Source: Sphingobacteriaceae bacterium (GTDB lineage Bacteria; Bacteroidota; Bacteroidia; Sphingobacteriales; Sphingobacteriaceae). From it: a DNA stretch of 64,000 nt. The first letter of the stretch is position 1; each line of letters opens with the position of its first letter. The position numbers and the translations under genes were made by a program. Of this stretch, positions 27,430 through 35,656 are shown piece by piece. The notes beneath the pieces were generated by a model, which was not told where the DNA came from, searched no databases, and saw nothing but the letters and a program-made list of their open reading frames with translations. The DNA lies in NCBI GenBank assembly GCA_029266635.1, contig JAQSWM010000005.1:310001-374000 (forward strand), written 5' to 3'.

Positions 27430-27768
27430 TTAGAATTCTAAGCTTTTGTTGTGCTTCTCGTCCTTATAGACTGTATGCGTTACAATGATAACTATACAAT
27501 TCATTAGCCAGATAGCAAAGCAACCTACCGTGATTTCAAACATAAGGATCATATCGTTATGTGAAAATCTTATCTTGACGAAGTGATCGTTTAAGTACTT
27601 GGTTAAAAAATCTGTAAAAGGAAGTACGATTGCTACTGAAAGGATTGAGTAAGCAACGATTCCAACCGCCAACTTAAAAGGTCTATATTTTGGTAAGATA
27701 AAGTAAGCTATGGAAGAGAGGCTAATAAACAGAAATGCTGAGAACAAGAGTACGAACACTTGGTTCAT
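27430..27768 (-). CDS. Small three-TM membrane protein
   Basis: A 112-residue protein with three hydrophobic spans (about 5-25, 32-52, 75-100). It is the last of three closely spaced genes (28562 to 27430) with gaps of 17-18 nt, all encoding membrane proteins. I do not recognise the family. Confidence 0.65.
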   Translation of the reverse strand: MNQVFVLLFSAFLFISLSSIAYFILPKYRPFKLAVGIVAYSILSVAIVLPFTDFLTKYLNDHFVKIRFSHNDMILMFEITVGCFAIWLMNCIVIIVTHTVYKDEKHNKSLEF

Positions 27769-27786
27769 CGGTTCTGATCGTTAATA

Positions 27787-28032
27787 TTATGGTTTATCAT
27801 CAAGTAATTGACCATACTTGTCCATTTCGGTATTGCAATTATTACAGGTATATCCACCCCAAAGTGCTTCCCTTTCATTCTTCGGCACCCTAATAAACGG
27901 TTGCTTTTCGTTACACTTTGGACAACGTACTCCTTTCAAATGAACTCCCCATTTCGATTTACCACGGCTTTTTACAATGAAGAAGGCTATTAGTGCTGAG
28001 ATGATGATCGTGAAAAGCGAAATCTGAGACAT
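27787..28032 (-). CDS. Membrane-anchored zinc-ribbon protein
   Basis: An 81-residue protein with an N-terminal membrane helix (about 5-22) and then a four-cysteine ribbon (CPKCNEKQ ... CNNCNTEM). It is the middle gene of a three-gene membrane cluster. The zinc site is clear, the role is not. Confidence 0.72.
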   Translation of the reverse strand: MSQISLFTIIISALIAFFIVKSRGKSKWGVHLKGVRCPKCNEKQPFIRVPKNEREALWGGYTCNNCNTEMDKYGQLLDDKP

Positions 28033-28049
28033 AAATTAATTTTTATTGT

Positions 28050-28562
28050 CTATTGTCCTGCCACAGCCGGGAAGTTAATAAACCACAGCATGGTCATGCC
28101 AGCGATACCTCCAGCTAAGCCTAAACACCAAAATATTTTAATTGCTAAAGGCGATGTAATGTCTTTGTTAATGCCTGGTCCATGAAAAGTTATCAATCCA
28201 GGGTGTTTTGCAAGAAAGTTTGCTCCATTTTTGAGAAAAATCCAGTTACTGCCTAACAGCCAAAGGAGTATGATTGAAAAATGAAAAACCAAAACCATAG
28301 GATTCAAGGATTTTGGATTGGTATAGTCTTCGATACTATTTGTGATGCCGGTTAAGTCACCTATCGCCATAACGACCCAGGGAAGATTTCCGTAAATCAA
28401 CCAACCTTTTACAAGTTTGTCGTACCCCCTTTCAAGATCATTGTTAGCTGCAATATATTGTTTAGAGCGCTTCTTGAAAGCGATTCCGTTGTAAATCGTC
28501 ATCACAGTCAATATTATCCAAGCATGTTTAAAAATAAATTCCATGTTTGCGCTATTTTTCAA
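28050..28562 (-). CDS. Multi-pass membrane protein
   Basis: A 170-residue protein with four hydrophobic spans (N-terminus, about 50-72, 90-112, 140-165). First gene of the three-gene membrane cluster. The ATG of MKNSANMEF or the second Met could be the start. No family was recognised. Confidence 0.65.
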   Translation of the reverse strand: MKNSANMEFIFKHAWIILTVMTIYNGIAFKKRSKQYIAANNDLERGYDKLVKGWLIYGNLPWVVMAIGDLTGITNSIEDYTNPKSLNPMVLVFHFSIILLWLLGSNWIFLKNGANFLAKHPGLITFHGPGINKDITSPLAIKIFWCLGLAGGIAGMTMLWFINFPAVAGQ

Positions 28563-28617
28563 GTGGTGCGACTAGTAAACTGTAATATATTTTTCATCCA
28601 TAGCACTTCGATAAGAT

Positions 28618-28803
28618 CTAAATTTCCTTTAACTGAGTCGGGCTTTCGAAACTGTTGGTGTAATATCTGTTTTGGTTCAGATTTCGTAGTAAGCCAAGTT
28701 CAATTTTTTCTTGTTCCCTAGCCGATCTACCTGAAGCATCTAATCGCCTAACCACGTTACCTTCTTCAAAGGTTTTAACTTCGATATAGTAGTAGTCGCT
28801 CAT
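28618..28803 (-). CDS. Small hypothetical protein
   Basis: A 61-residue acidic/charged protein beginning MSDYYYIEVKTFEEGNVVRRLD. It is short, but its start, length and orientation agree with its neighbours. No motif is seen. Confidence 0.45.
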   Translation of the reverse strand: MSDYYYIEVKTFEEGNVVRRLDASGRSAREQEKIELGLLRNLNQNRYYTNSFESPTQLKEI

Positions 28804-28928
28804 TGTCCTTTAAAGATGATGAATTTTTTTTGTAATTAGAAAGAACTGAAGAGTTGCTGCGATTTTAAAAGAGGCAAAGAAAGGAGCATAGCAAAGAAAC
28901 AACTATGCTCTTCTCGAAACGTTACCGT

Positions 28929-29276
28929 TCACGAATTAGGAGAGGTTTCGCTCTGTAAATACGAGGCTACATCTTTTAAAGTAGGCTTGTCAGCTCCCGA
29001 GGTTGAGAAGCCAAGCATGTATTCGTTTCTGAAACTCTTTGACTCAATGTTTATCCAACCAGTTGCTCGATGTTCTGAAATAGTTAAGAATAAGGTAGTC
29101 AAATGGTGTTCAAAACAAAGCTGGTTAAAGACTTCCCTTATCCCCCCCTTGAAGTCGTCGCAAAACGTGTTGAACCGAGGTCGGGCACGTTGATAAATAC
29201 AAACTACGTATTTTCCTGAGGTTGAATTCGTGCTAACGAGATTCCTGTCGTATTCGAAGATGAGATTGATAGCCAT
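28929..29276 (-). CDS. Hypothetical protein
   Basis: A 115-residue soluble protein, the last of three close genes (30091 to 28929; gaps 9 and 14 nt). It contains HEHRATGWINIESKSF-like text with no family recognised. Confidence 0.6.
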   Translation of the reverse strand: MAINLIFEYDRNLVSTNSTSGKYVVCIYQRARPRFNTFCDDFKGGIREVFNQLCFEHHLTTLFLTISEHRATGWINIESKSFRNEYMLGFSTSGADKPTLKDVASYLQSETSPNS

Positions 29277-29290
29277 TCTACAACAATTAG

Positions 29291-29695
29291 CTACTGAAAT
29301 AAGCTTTTACCAATGCTGTGTAAATCCGATTCCCTGGAAGCAATCAACGCATATAGAGCTGTATTATAGTGAATGAGATTTTCAAAAATATCTGCGTTCT
29401 TCAATATTGCAATTGCACGTTTGATTTCTGTTGTTCCGGCGATCCCATCTGAATTTAGTATAGACAGGATTAAATCACACAACAACCGTTTGTTTGCATC
29501 GCTCAGGATTCTTAAGGTAGATGCGGCTATCTCCATTCGATAATTCGGTAAACCACATTCAAATATTAGCTGAGAATCAATATTGAGTGATCTGATAATA
29601 GTGGCTACTTCTTTGTCTTTAAAACCTGCTTGAATTGCAGTGCTTTGATCGGTCAATATTTTAAAAATGGCTTTCTTTTCTGATGTATTGAACAT
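29291..29695 (-). CDS. Helical hypothetical protein, possibly TerB-like
   Basis: A 134-residue all-helical protein. The stretch DLILSILNSDGIAGTTEIKRAI resembles the D-G-x-hydrophobic-x-x-x-E pattern of TerB-like folds, but the match is weak. Middle gene of a three-gene cluster. Confidence 0.55.
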   Translation of the reverse strand: MFNTSEKKAIFKILTDQSTAIQAGFKDKEVATIIRSLNIDSQLIFECGLPNYRMEIAASTLRILSDANKRLLCDLILSILNSDGIAGTTEIKRAIAILKNADIFENLIHYNTALYALIASRESDLHSIGKSLFQ

Positions 29696-29704
29696 GATTA
29701 TAGG

Positions 29705-30091
29705 TTATAGGTAAATTTTAGCTGATATAAGGTTCAAAGTACTTGCTCCGGCTGTAGCGACTTGAGCTTCTATTCTTCGACCTGCCTTGAGTGCCAGGAT
29801 AAGATCAGTTCTTGTCTGTGTGGAGCATAAATCTGGATAAAAGAACACGTTGTATTGATCACCTTTGGAGACTTCTATCCTTATAATTGAAGTTGTTTCC
29901 GCAGAGACATCGAGTATTCTTCCTTTGATATTTTGAATTCCGGGTTCTAAGAAGCTTTTTAGATCCTGGGGGTTGGGGAAAAGCTGCTTGGAAGTGAACG
30001 TGTAAACTTTCGATTGGACGAAAGCTGAATTAGCATGGGGTTGGACTGTAGCCAATGCAAGTAGAATGGCTAAGAATTTTAAAGATTTCAC
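29705..30091 (-). CDS. Secreted hypothetical protein
   Basis: A 128-residue protein with a signal peptide (MKSLKFLAILLALATVQPHA). The mature part has beta-strand-rich text (GRILDVSAETTSIIRIEVSKGD) as in small OB-like folds. It begins immediately downstream, on the same strand, of two tandem structured RNA modules, which could act on its leader. Confidence 0.62.
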   Translation of the reverse strand: MKSLKFLAILLALATVQPHANSAFVQSKVYTFTSKQLFPNPQDLKSFLEPGIQNIKGRILDVSAETTSIIRIEVSKGDQYNVFFYPDLCSTQTRTDLILALKAGRRIEAQVATAGASTLNLISAKIYL

Positions 30092-30100
30092 AGATCTAAG

Positions 30101-30174
30101 ACCTCTATAGTCCTGTTAGAGGTGGCTAGTAAACACAATAAGCGCAGGACTGAACTCATTTGCGCCTTAGAGGT
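30101..30174 (-). ncRNA. Structured RNA module B
   Basis: On the minus strand, outer helix ACCTCTA/TAGAGGT (30168-30174 with 30101-30107) and inner helix AGTCCTG/CAGGACT (30145-30151 with 30109-30115) enclose the shared core CAAATGAGTTCA (30151-30162, overlapping the inner helix by one base). A second TAGAGGT at 30117-30123 offers an alternative pairing. The core is shared with module A; the stems are not. Confidence 0.5.
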
Positions 30175-30185
30175 CCTAGGAGACC

Positions 30186-30254
30186 CGACAACAACAAACA
30201 AGTCAGCACCTACGCTTATCGCGCAGATGTTGAACTCATTTGTCCTCGTTGTCG
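30186..30254 (-). ncRNA. Structured RNA module A
   Basis: On the minus strand, outer helix CGACAAC/GTTGTCG (30248-30254 with 30186-30192) and inner helix CATCTGC/GTAGGTG (30223-30229 with 30207-30213, two G-U pairs on the minus strand) enclose CAAATGAGTTCA (30231-30242). The stems differ from module B but the core and order are the same. Confidence 0.5.
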
Positions 30255-30388
30255 TGAAATTTCCTAGGTTTCTAAGACAAGAACAAAAAGCTTAACGCTT
30301 ATATCTTAATTTCTAAAGGGTTTGGTTCTATTCTATAATTTCTTTGTTTTAAACCAAATGTATTGAATTTCTAAGAAGAAACAAGAGC

Positions 30389-30805
30389 CTACTCGACTCT
30401 TGCTATAGCTCCAGGAAACTGCATCTGAACAGCAGTAAATGAATAATCAGTATCCGGTTCACTAACCTTTTTCTTATAGTAGTACTGTAAATGCTCAGTA
30501 TCGCTGCAGACGATTGTTAAAAGATCTTCTATGTTCTCTGAGGTATTCTCGAACATCGTGAACTTGAATGCTGTCCTGAGCAGGTTTAGGTAGTCTTTCC
30601 TACTTAGCAAGTACTCGGAACTGAGATCAGCATCGATTTCTAAAAGGTAAACACCTTTTTTTAAAATAACGGTCACAGTCCCGAATAAACAGACAAATTC
30701 AAGTTGAACCTTGGGTTTTAACGCATTCTTGGTGTTGTCGGTGTAGGAGTACCTTCTAGCTTGAACACTCGGCAGCTTCGAGATTGTAATAAGTACCTCA
30801 GCCAT
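30389..30805 (-). CDS. Hypothetical protein
   Basis: A 138-residue soluble protein beginning MAEVLITISKLPSVQARRYS. Beta-rich first half, mixed second half. No motif is recognised. It stands alone between the tandem RNA modules and the long inverted repeat. Confidence 0.6.
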   Translation of the reverse strand: MAEVLITISKLPSVQARRYSYTDNTKNALKPKVQLEFVCLFGTVTVILKKGVYLLEIDADLSSEYLLSRKDYLNLLRTAFKFTMFENTSENIEDLLTIVCSDTEHLQYYYKKKVSEPDTDYSFTAVQMQFPGAIARVE

Positions 30806-30927
30806 GATATTGTAGAAGGCTTTTAAAATTTCTTGGTTTTTAGAGTGGTAGAATTTACCAATGGTTTACTGGATGGTGTAAGCGTTTGTGCTTCCATAGT
30901 TGAGTTTTTAAGGGTTTAAGAAGTGAG

Positions 30928-31055
30928 TTGATTAGAAAAAATGCGTAAACCGGATTTTTCGTAGGACGGTGTAAGGGGCTGCCAGGAGAAAATTTATTTT
31001 TTCAGGCACGATGTATTAAAAAGAGTAGAAGGAAAAATTCGGTTTATCTAATCAA
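30928..31055 (+). repeat. Long inverted repeat, likely structured RNA
   Basis: TTGATTAGA (30928-30936) pairs with TCTAATCAA (31047-31055), and after a 9-nt bulge the 15-base arm at 30946-30960 pairs with 31032-31046 with a single G-U. The 71-nt interior can form a further TGCC/GGCA hairpin. Total 24 paired bases. The G-U pair fits a plus-strand transcript. Confidence 0.6.
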
Positions 31056-31172
31056 GAGCGGGAGGGGTTGTCGTTATAGAGGCTGCTCGTGGAGAGCATA
31101 CGGGGGTACTCTTTTTTGACTTACGTGAAAAAATAAAAAAATATTTTCTCAGTTAGTCTTGTATCTTTAAAT

Positions 31173-31430
31173 ATGAGTAAAAATCTAATTCAGATTTGGG
31201 ATAGTCTATGTCGAAAAACACCTTTTTTAGCAAGAAGAATTCACTGGTCTGATGGATACCATGCAGTCGTAGAAGCTATCGATTGCGATAAGATGCCATA
31301 TGGCACCGCTTATGGCTATGCAGTTGCTGGTGGACAGCCTACTAACCACTTTGAATACGATAAAAATTGGAGAGAATCCAAAGTAATCCCTTGCGGTGGT
31401 AATTATTCGTGGGAGCTGGTTGATGAATAA
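31173..31430 (+). CDS. Hypothetical protein
   Basis: An 85-residue protein (MSKNLIQIWDSLCRKTPFLARRIHWSDGY...) with several Trp, Tyr and Gly residues. A TATCTTTA box at 31162-31169 ends 3 nt before the ATG, so the mRNA would be nearly leaderless. No family is recognised. Confidence 0.6.
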   Translation: MSKNLIQIWDSLCRKTPFLARRIHWSDGYHAVVEAIDCDKMPYGTAYGYAVAGGQPTNHFEYDKNWRESKVIPCGGNYSWELVDE

Positions 31431-31472
31431 TGGTTCTTTGGAAGAGGATTTAGCCCTATGCAGTACAATTAA

Positions 31473-32480
31473 TCAATTTGGGAACAGCGATGCTGAATCT
31501 ATAAACTCTATTTCAGGCTTGTAGTTGTTAAACTGCATAAGAATATTGTATTTTTCGTTTTTCAGCTCGATCTCGCTTCGATCTTTCGTGTATATTGATA
31601 TTACCAATGCTCTATTGCTCTGCCGTAATGCGTCTACGATATGTGAATCGAATGCCGAAAGACTGTTTCCATAAACTATGACCGCAGACTTCTTATGCTC
31701 TTTGAGTTTATCAAGGCAAAAAGATAGATAGTTGCTTCTGTGGATTGAACTTAGTTTATCTGCTCCACTACCTTCTGTTATAAATAGAGGAAAGTTGCCC
31801 TTTTGAATTTCTGAAGATATTCTTTCAATAAGTTCTTCTTCATCCTTTTTTATTTTCAAATCAAAAATGTCACGATTAAAAATAAAAAGAGCTCCATGCA
31901 AGTAATGAACGCTCTTTAGCTTCAATTCCTGATATGGCATAAACTGAGTGTAACCGGGAGATGAGTTACCCCAAAAATAATCATGATAAACACCAGACTT
32001 GGTCTTCTCCCGACTAATATCATTCGCCACCATTATGATATGGTAAAGATAGAGATCATAATTTGTTGAATAGATGTCGCCGAAATCTGCTAGTTGGCTT
32101 GTGATCTTCTTTATTCTGTCCCAATCAATATCAGTTGCACGGGGGTGGACTTCTTTTATAGACTCAATCAAGCCATTTTTTAATTCTTGGATTGCCTCGT
32201 CGATCAACTCTGTTGGCAAGTTCAAAATTGAATTGACTTTACTTGCGCTCGTTAAAAACTTCAGAATTAATTCAAAGTTTGTGGTGTCAAATTGTTGAAA
32301 CAGATTCGAGAAAGGCTCATGTGTTTTGCTAATAAAAGTTTTAAAAAGTGACTGATATCGAAAGTTATCTGATAATGAAATACTAAATCCATTTCCAATT
32401 AGAAGATCAGGATTCTCGTATTTCGATTTCAGTTGTTCCCATTGTCTAATTCCAAGACTATTTAAACTTTCAATATCCAT
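31473..32480 (-). CDS. DUF4917 family, SIR2-like protein
   Basis: A 335-residue protein. LLIGNGFSIS (near residue 26) is the Rossmann-type glycine loop, FGDIYSTNYD and VHYLHGALF are the SIR2-like NAD-site segments, and VIVYGNSLSAFDSHIVDAL is typical of DUF4917. SIR2-like domains in defence systems often deplete NAD+. Whether this one does is not known. It is a single gene in the defence-rich island. Confidence 0.72.
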   Translation of the reverse strand: MDIESLNSLGIRQWEQLKSKYENPDLLIGNGFSISLSDNFRYQSLFKTFISKTHEPFSNLFQQFDTTNFELILKFLTSASKVNSILNLPTELIDEAIQELKNGLIESIKEVHPRATDIDWDRIKKITSQLADFGDIYSTNYDLYLYHIIMVANDISREKTKSGVYHDYFWGNSSPGYTQFMPYQELKLKSVHYLHGALFIFNRDIFDLKIKKDEEELIERISSEIQKGNFPLFITEGSGADKLSSIHRSNYLSFCLDKLKEHKKSAVIVYGNSLSAFDSHIVDALRQSNRALVISIYTKDRSEIELKNEKYNILMQFNNYKPEIEFIDSASLFPN

Positions 32481-32537
32481 TACTTATTTTGTTGTTAAGA
32501 ACGATTGACGCTGCCATAGGTAAAAATGTTAAGTATA

Positions 32538-32909
32538 CTATTTTGTATTTATCAAGATGTATAGCTGAACAATCTGCTTAGGATCGTGCACCACTATTTC
32601 CGGTTTTCCTTTATAATCGATCAGCTTACCAGTGACAGAGATCTTTTTATCTTTCAATTCTTGCTCCGGTGCATATTTAAATAGAGCCTTTGCTTTAGGC
32701 TCGATCATCACGACCAGTAAGTGGTTGGGATATGAACCGCCTAGATTCAATAAGATCATCCCGTTATCGAAAGCTTTCGCAGAATAGACCTTTTCTATAA
32801 TAATTACAGAATCTCCTATGTGTTTTGAAGCATCGGCAGCTGCAATTTGGGTTTGGCTAAAAGCTCCCAAAGAGCAAAAGCTGATCAACATTGTATATAG
32901 AAACTTCAT
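32538..32909 (-). CDS. Secreted OB-fold-like protein, paralogue of the chromosomal gene
   Basis: About 123 residues from MKFLYTMLISFCSLGAFSQ, a signal peptide; a longer frame begins at 32954 but would overlap the SRAP gene. It shares HIGDSV, KVYSAKAFDNGMILLNLGGSYP and KKISVTGKLIDYKGKPEIVVHDPKQI with the product at 8107-8535. It follows the SRAP stop by one base, so the two genes are co-transcribed. Confidence 0.75.
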   Translation of the reverse strand: MKFLYTMLISFCSLGAFSQTQIAAADASKHIGDSVIIIEKVYSAKAFDNGMILLNLGGSYPNHLLVVMIEPKAKALFKYAPEQELKDKKISVTGKLIDYKGKPEIVVHDPKQIVQLYILINTK

Positions 32910-32910
32910 T

Positions 32911-33594
32911 TTAACAGATTTTAAATTTCTCTTGGTACTCTTCAACGTCACCAACCTTTTTCACTGGATAAAAATCCAAAAACTCATTGGGGACTGGCTC
33001 TAACGCCTTTTTACGTTCTTCAAAGGAGAGTTCCTGGTCCAGCCATATCTTCGCTGTTTCCGTGGTAAGAAATGCAGGCATTCTCCCCTTAGTATTATGA
33101 ATTTCAGCCATTAACGTGTTAGCAGGAAGGGTTATAATGCTACAGCTTGGTGTAAACTCACCCGTTGTCGGATTTTTCCAAACTTGCCACAGTCCAGCCA
33201 TTAACGTGAAGCGGCTGTTCTTAGCTCTTATCAGGTGTGGCTTACTTCCTTTCTTTTTCACTGGATCTTCGTACTGCCACTCATAGAAGCCGTTTGTTAT
33301 AAATAAACAATGTTTCTTGCCTATGAGGGGCTTCCACAAGCCCGATTCCTCCAGCCTTTCAATCGTCGCATTAAATGTGCTCATTTTAAAGTCCGGCAAT
33401 CCGGTCTTCGAATACGGAGGAATAACACTCCATGTAAAATACTGAAGAGTATCAGGTTTGGTGTTCGTGATAACAGGTACCTTTAAAGTTGGAGGTACAT
33501 TGATATGTGCTGGCACATTTTCTTCTCCCTCATATTTTACCTGGAGCACTGTTGTTATTTCTTCCGTCTCGGGTATATCTATTCTTCCACACAT
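32911..33594 (-). CDS. SOS-response-associated peptidase (SRAP/YedK, HMCES family)
   Basis: A 227-residue SRAP protein beginning MCGRIDIPE, with the catalytic Cys2 that forms the DNA crosslink after Met removal. Asn in TFNATIERL, Glu in FITNGFYEW and His in EIHNTKGRMP are in family positions. SRAP proteins shield abasic sites in single-stranded DNA. It is part of a small operon (33819 to 32538) and is divergent to umuD/umuC, consistent with a DNA-damage module. Confidence 0.92.
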   Translation of the reverse strand: MCGRIDIPETEEITTVLQVKYEGEENVPAHINVPPTLKVPVITNTKPDTLQYFTWSVIPPYSKTGLPDFKMSTFNATIERLEESGLWKPLIGKKHCLFITNGFYEWQYEDPVKKKGSKPHLIRAKNSRFTLMAGLWQVWKNPTTGEFTPSCSIITLPANTLMAEIHNTKGRMPAFLTTETAKIWLDQELSFEERKKALEPVPNEFLDFYPVKKVGDVEEYQEKFKIC

Positions 33595-33597
33595 ATA

Positions 33598-33819
33598 TTA
33601 TATATAATGATTTTCTATTTCAGTGGTTATTTTGCTTATGCTATCTAGGTCTAAAGTGCCGTTTATCTGCTCCCAAAACTCTCCATTATTGAAGACTTGG
33701 GTGACAGTCTTACCATCAATCATTACTTGATAGACACTACTTAAACTTGGGATGACTAATAGTTCGGTTACTCTATCATCCCCATAAAGCCTTGCTTTGA
33801 TATAAAAAGACTCATCCAT
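33598..33819 (-). CDS. Small hypothetical protein
   Basis: A 73-residue protein located 3 nt upstream of the SRAP gene on the same strand. It contains ARLYGDDRVTELLVIPS and VMIDGKTVTQVF, beta-rich. No family is recognised. Confidence 0.6.
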   Translation of the reverse strand: MDESFYIKARLYGDDRVTELLVIPSLSSVYQVMIDGKTVTQVFNNGEFWEQINGTLDLDSISKITTEIENHYI

Positions 33820-33906
33820 ACACTAATTAACGGAATAGGTATCAAACTGCATAGCTGGAGGTTGAAATATTTTAATCTGCCAATCAACCTGTTATGCTTT
33901 TAAAAC

Positions 33907-34413
33907 TTGATGACGGCAAACAGTTTACTAAAAATATTAGTATTATTGTTGCCCACTCACTGCAATATGATACGAAATATACAGCCAGTACGCTCTATAG
34001 AGTTAGAGCCTCTAGAAAACCCAGGTGAAGTTTCAGGATTCAAATCTCCTGCAGCTGACTATGAAGAGCAGCGGTTGAATATCATGCAAAGGCTTGTTAA
34101 GGACCCCACAAACACTTACTACTGGGAGTCTGAAAACAACGATATGATCCTCTTTGGGATGAAGAAAGGCACACTGTCTATAATTGATACTACCATAATT
34201 CCTAAAGGCGGAATGATTGTAGTAGCATGGCATGAGGGGAAATTTTACGTAAGACAGCTATTAGTCCGGGGAAGAGAGATGTTTCTAACAACAGGGCTAG
34301 AGCATGGCGAGATTATCAGGCTTAATGAAACTAGCCTGATTAAAGGCGTTGTTACTTGGAGTTGTTGTCCGCAATTGGAGTTGAAACGTCATGATAGCTC
34401 TCGTAGATTGTAA
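33907..34413 (+). CDS. umuD: UmuD-like protein without the catalytic dyad
   Basis: The S24/LexA-type fold is clear: [14 protein letters not shown] matches the UmuD segment after the cleavage site, and [12 protein letters not shown] matches the end of the protease domain. However the Ser of the family's G-D-S-M is Asp here ([10 protein letters not shown]), the catalytic Lys region reads YVRQL with Arg, and the C-G cleavage site is S-G. It is probably not a self-cleaving protease. The first Met may be too early; MIRNIQPV (33967) is an alternative. It overlaps umuC by 23 nt. Confidence 0.8.
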   Translation: MMTANSLLKILVLLLPTHCNMIRNIQPVRSIELEPLENPGEVSGFKSPAADYEEQRLNIMQRLVKDPTNTYYWESENNDMILFGMKKGTLSIIDTTIIPKGGMIVVAWHEGKFYVRQLLVRGREMFLTTGLEHGEIIRLNETSLIKGVVTWSCCPQLELKRHDSSRRL

Positions 34414-35644
34414 TAATTTTTATGCCTCTTGCGAAAGGCTGTTTAGACCGGAGCTGAGAGGTAAGCCTGTTGTTGTTTTAAGCAATAATGATGGTTGCGT
34501 AATTGCGCGAAGCAATGAGGCGAAAGCCTTAGGTGTGAAAATGGGTGCGCCCTGGCACTTAATGGATAAGGACCTTCAGGAGCAACTTACTGTCTTTAGC
34601 AGCAACTATACTTTTTATGCAGACATGAGCGCCAGGGTAATGAACAACCTAGCTCGTTTTACCGACCGTGTTGATGTTTATAGTATTGATGAGTGCTTTT
34701 TACAATTCAGCCATCATGAAGGGTTTACCGGTGGGTTGGAAAAATACTGTCATTTAATCCGAAACACGATTATTAGAAATACAGGTATTCCGGTCTCAAT
34801 TGGAGTAGCCACTAGTAAGACTTTAGCTAAGATGGCTAATAAGCTAGCCAAAAAGTTCAACGGAGTTCTTGTATTAGATACCGACGAGAAGGTTACTGAT
34901 GCTGTAAACTCTTATCCTGTTGAAGATCTTTGGGGTATAGGTAGAGCCAGCTCATCAAAATTGTTAAAGCTAGGCATTAAAACCGCCGGAGAATTAAGAA
35001 ATCAACCAGTTGATTGGGTAAGGAAAACCTTTACTGTTCAAGGTGAGCGGATGTGGTATGAACTATGGGGAAAATCGTGCATTCCATTAAAAGAAGTATT
35101 AGACCGGAGAAAAGGCGTTTGCACCAGCAAAGGGTTTGGGAGGCTAGTTGATGATTATGAAGAGTTACAAGAGATTGCAACAAACTATGCTTGTAGAATA
35201 GCTGAAAAGCTTAGAAAAGACAAGTGTTGTACCACGAACCTATCAGTACGGCTGCTGACTAACCCTTTTAGAAAAGACTTACCCCAACTTTTCCCATCAG
35301 TTGTTTTATCTCTACCCTATCCTACAAACAGTACTCCTGATCTTGTAAAACATGCATTGATTGGTCTAAAAAAGATCTATCGTCCCGGATTTAAATTTTT
35401 AAAATATGAGTTGACGGCTACAGGGTTAATCCCTGAAAGTGAAGTTCAGCTTAACATTTTTCAAGATTATAAAGGAACGAAGCATATTAAAGTAAGCAGG
35501 TTGATGGACCAGCTTAACAGCCATTATGGGAAGGGTACGCTTAGGATGGCAACTGAAGATAAAAAGCACAATTGGGATATGAGGAGGAATTTTTTGAGCC
35601 CGAACTATACGACAGATTGGAAGGATATTATAAAAGTCAGGTGA
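34391..35644 (+). CDS. umuC: Y-family DNA polymerase V subunit UmuC
   Basis: A 417-residue translesion polymerase. [50 protein letters not shown] and [20 protein letters not shown] are complete with the catalytic Asp and Asp-Glu. The little-finger domain and C-terminal tail with DUF4113-type text ([18 protein letters not shown]) are present. Translationally coupled to the UmuD-like gene. Mobile UmuDC units are common on elements of this phylum. Confidence 0.95.
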   Translation: MIALVDCNNFYASCERLFRPELRGKPVVVLSNNDGCVIARSNEAKALGVKMGAPWHLMDKDLQEQLTVFSSNYTFYADMSARVMNNLARFTDRVDVYSIDECFLQFSHHEGFTGGLEKYCHLIRNTIIRNTGIPVSIGVATSKTLAKMANKLAKKFNGVLVLDTDEKVTDAVNSYPVEDLWGIGRASSSKLLKLGIKTAGELRNQPVDWVRKTFTVQGERMWYELWGKSCIPLKEVLDRRKGVCTSKGFGRLVDDYEELQEIATNYACRIAEKLRKDKCCTTNLSVRLLTNPFRKDLPQLFPSVVLSLPYPTNSTPDLVKHALIGLKKIYRPGFKFLKYELTATGLIPESEVQLNIFQDYKGTKHIKVSRLMDQLNSHYGKGTLRMATEDKKHNWDMRRNFLSPNYTTDWKDIIKVR

Positions 35645-35656
35645 GAGGCTGTCATC

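Noticed and set aside
30928-31055. Retron msr-msd
   Set aside because: Long inverted arms fit, but no retron RT lies next to it and the conserved branching G context could not be identified.
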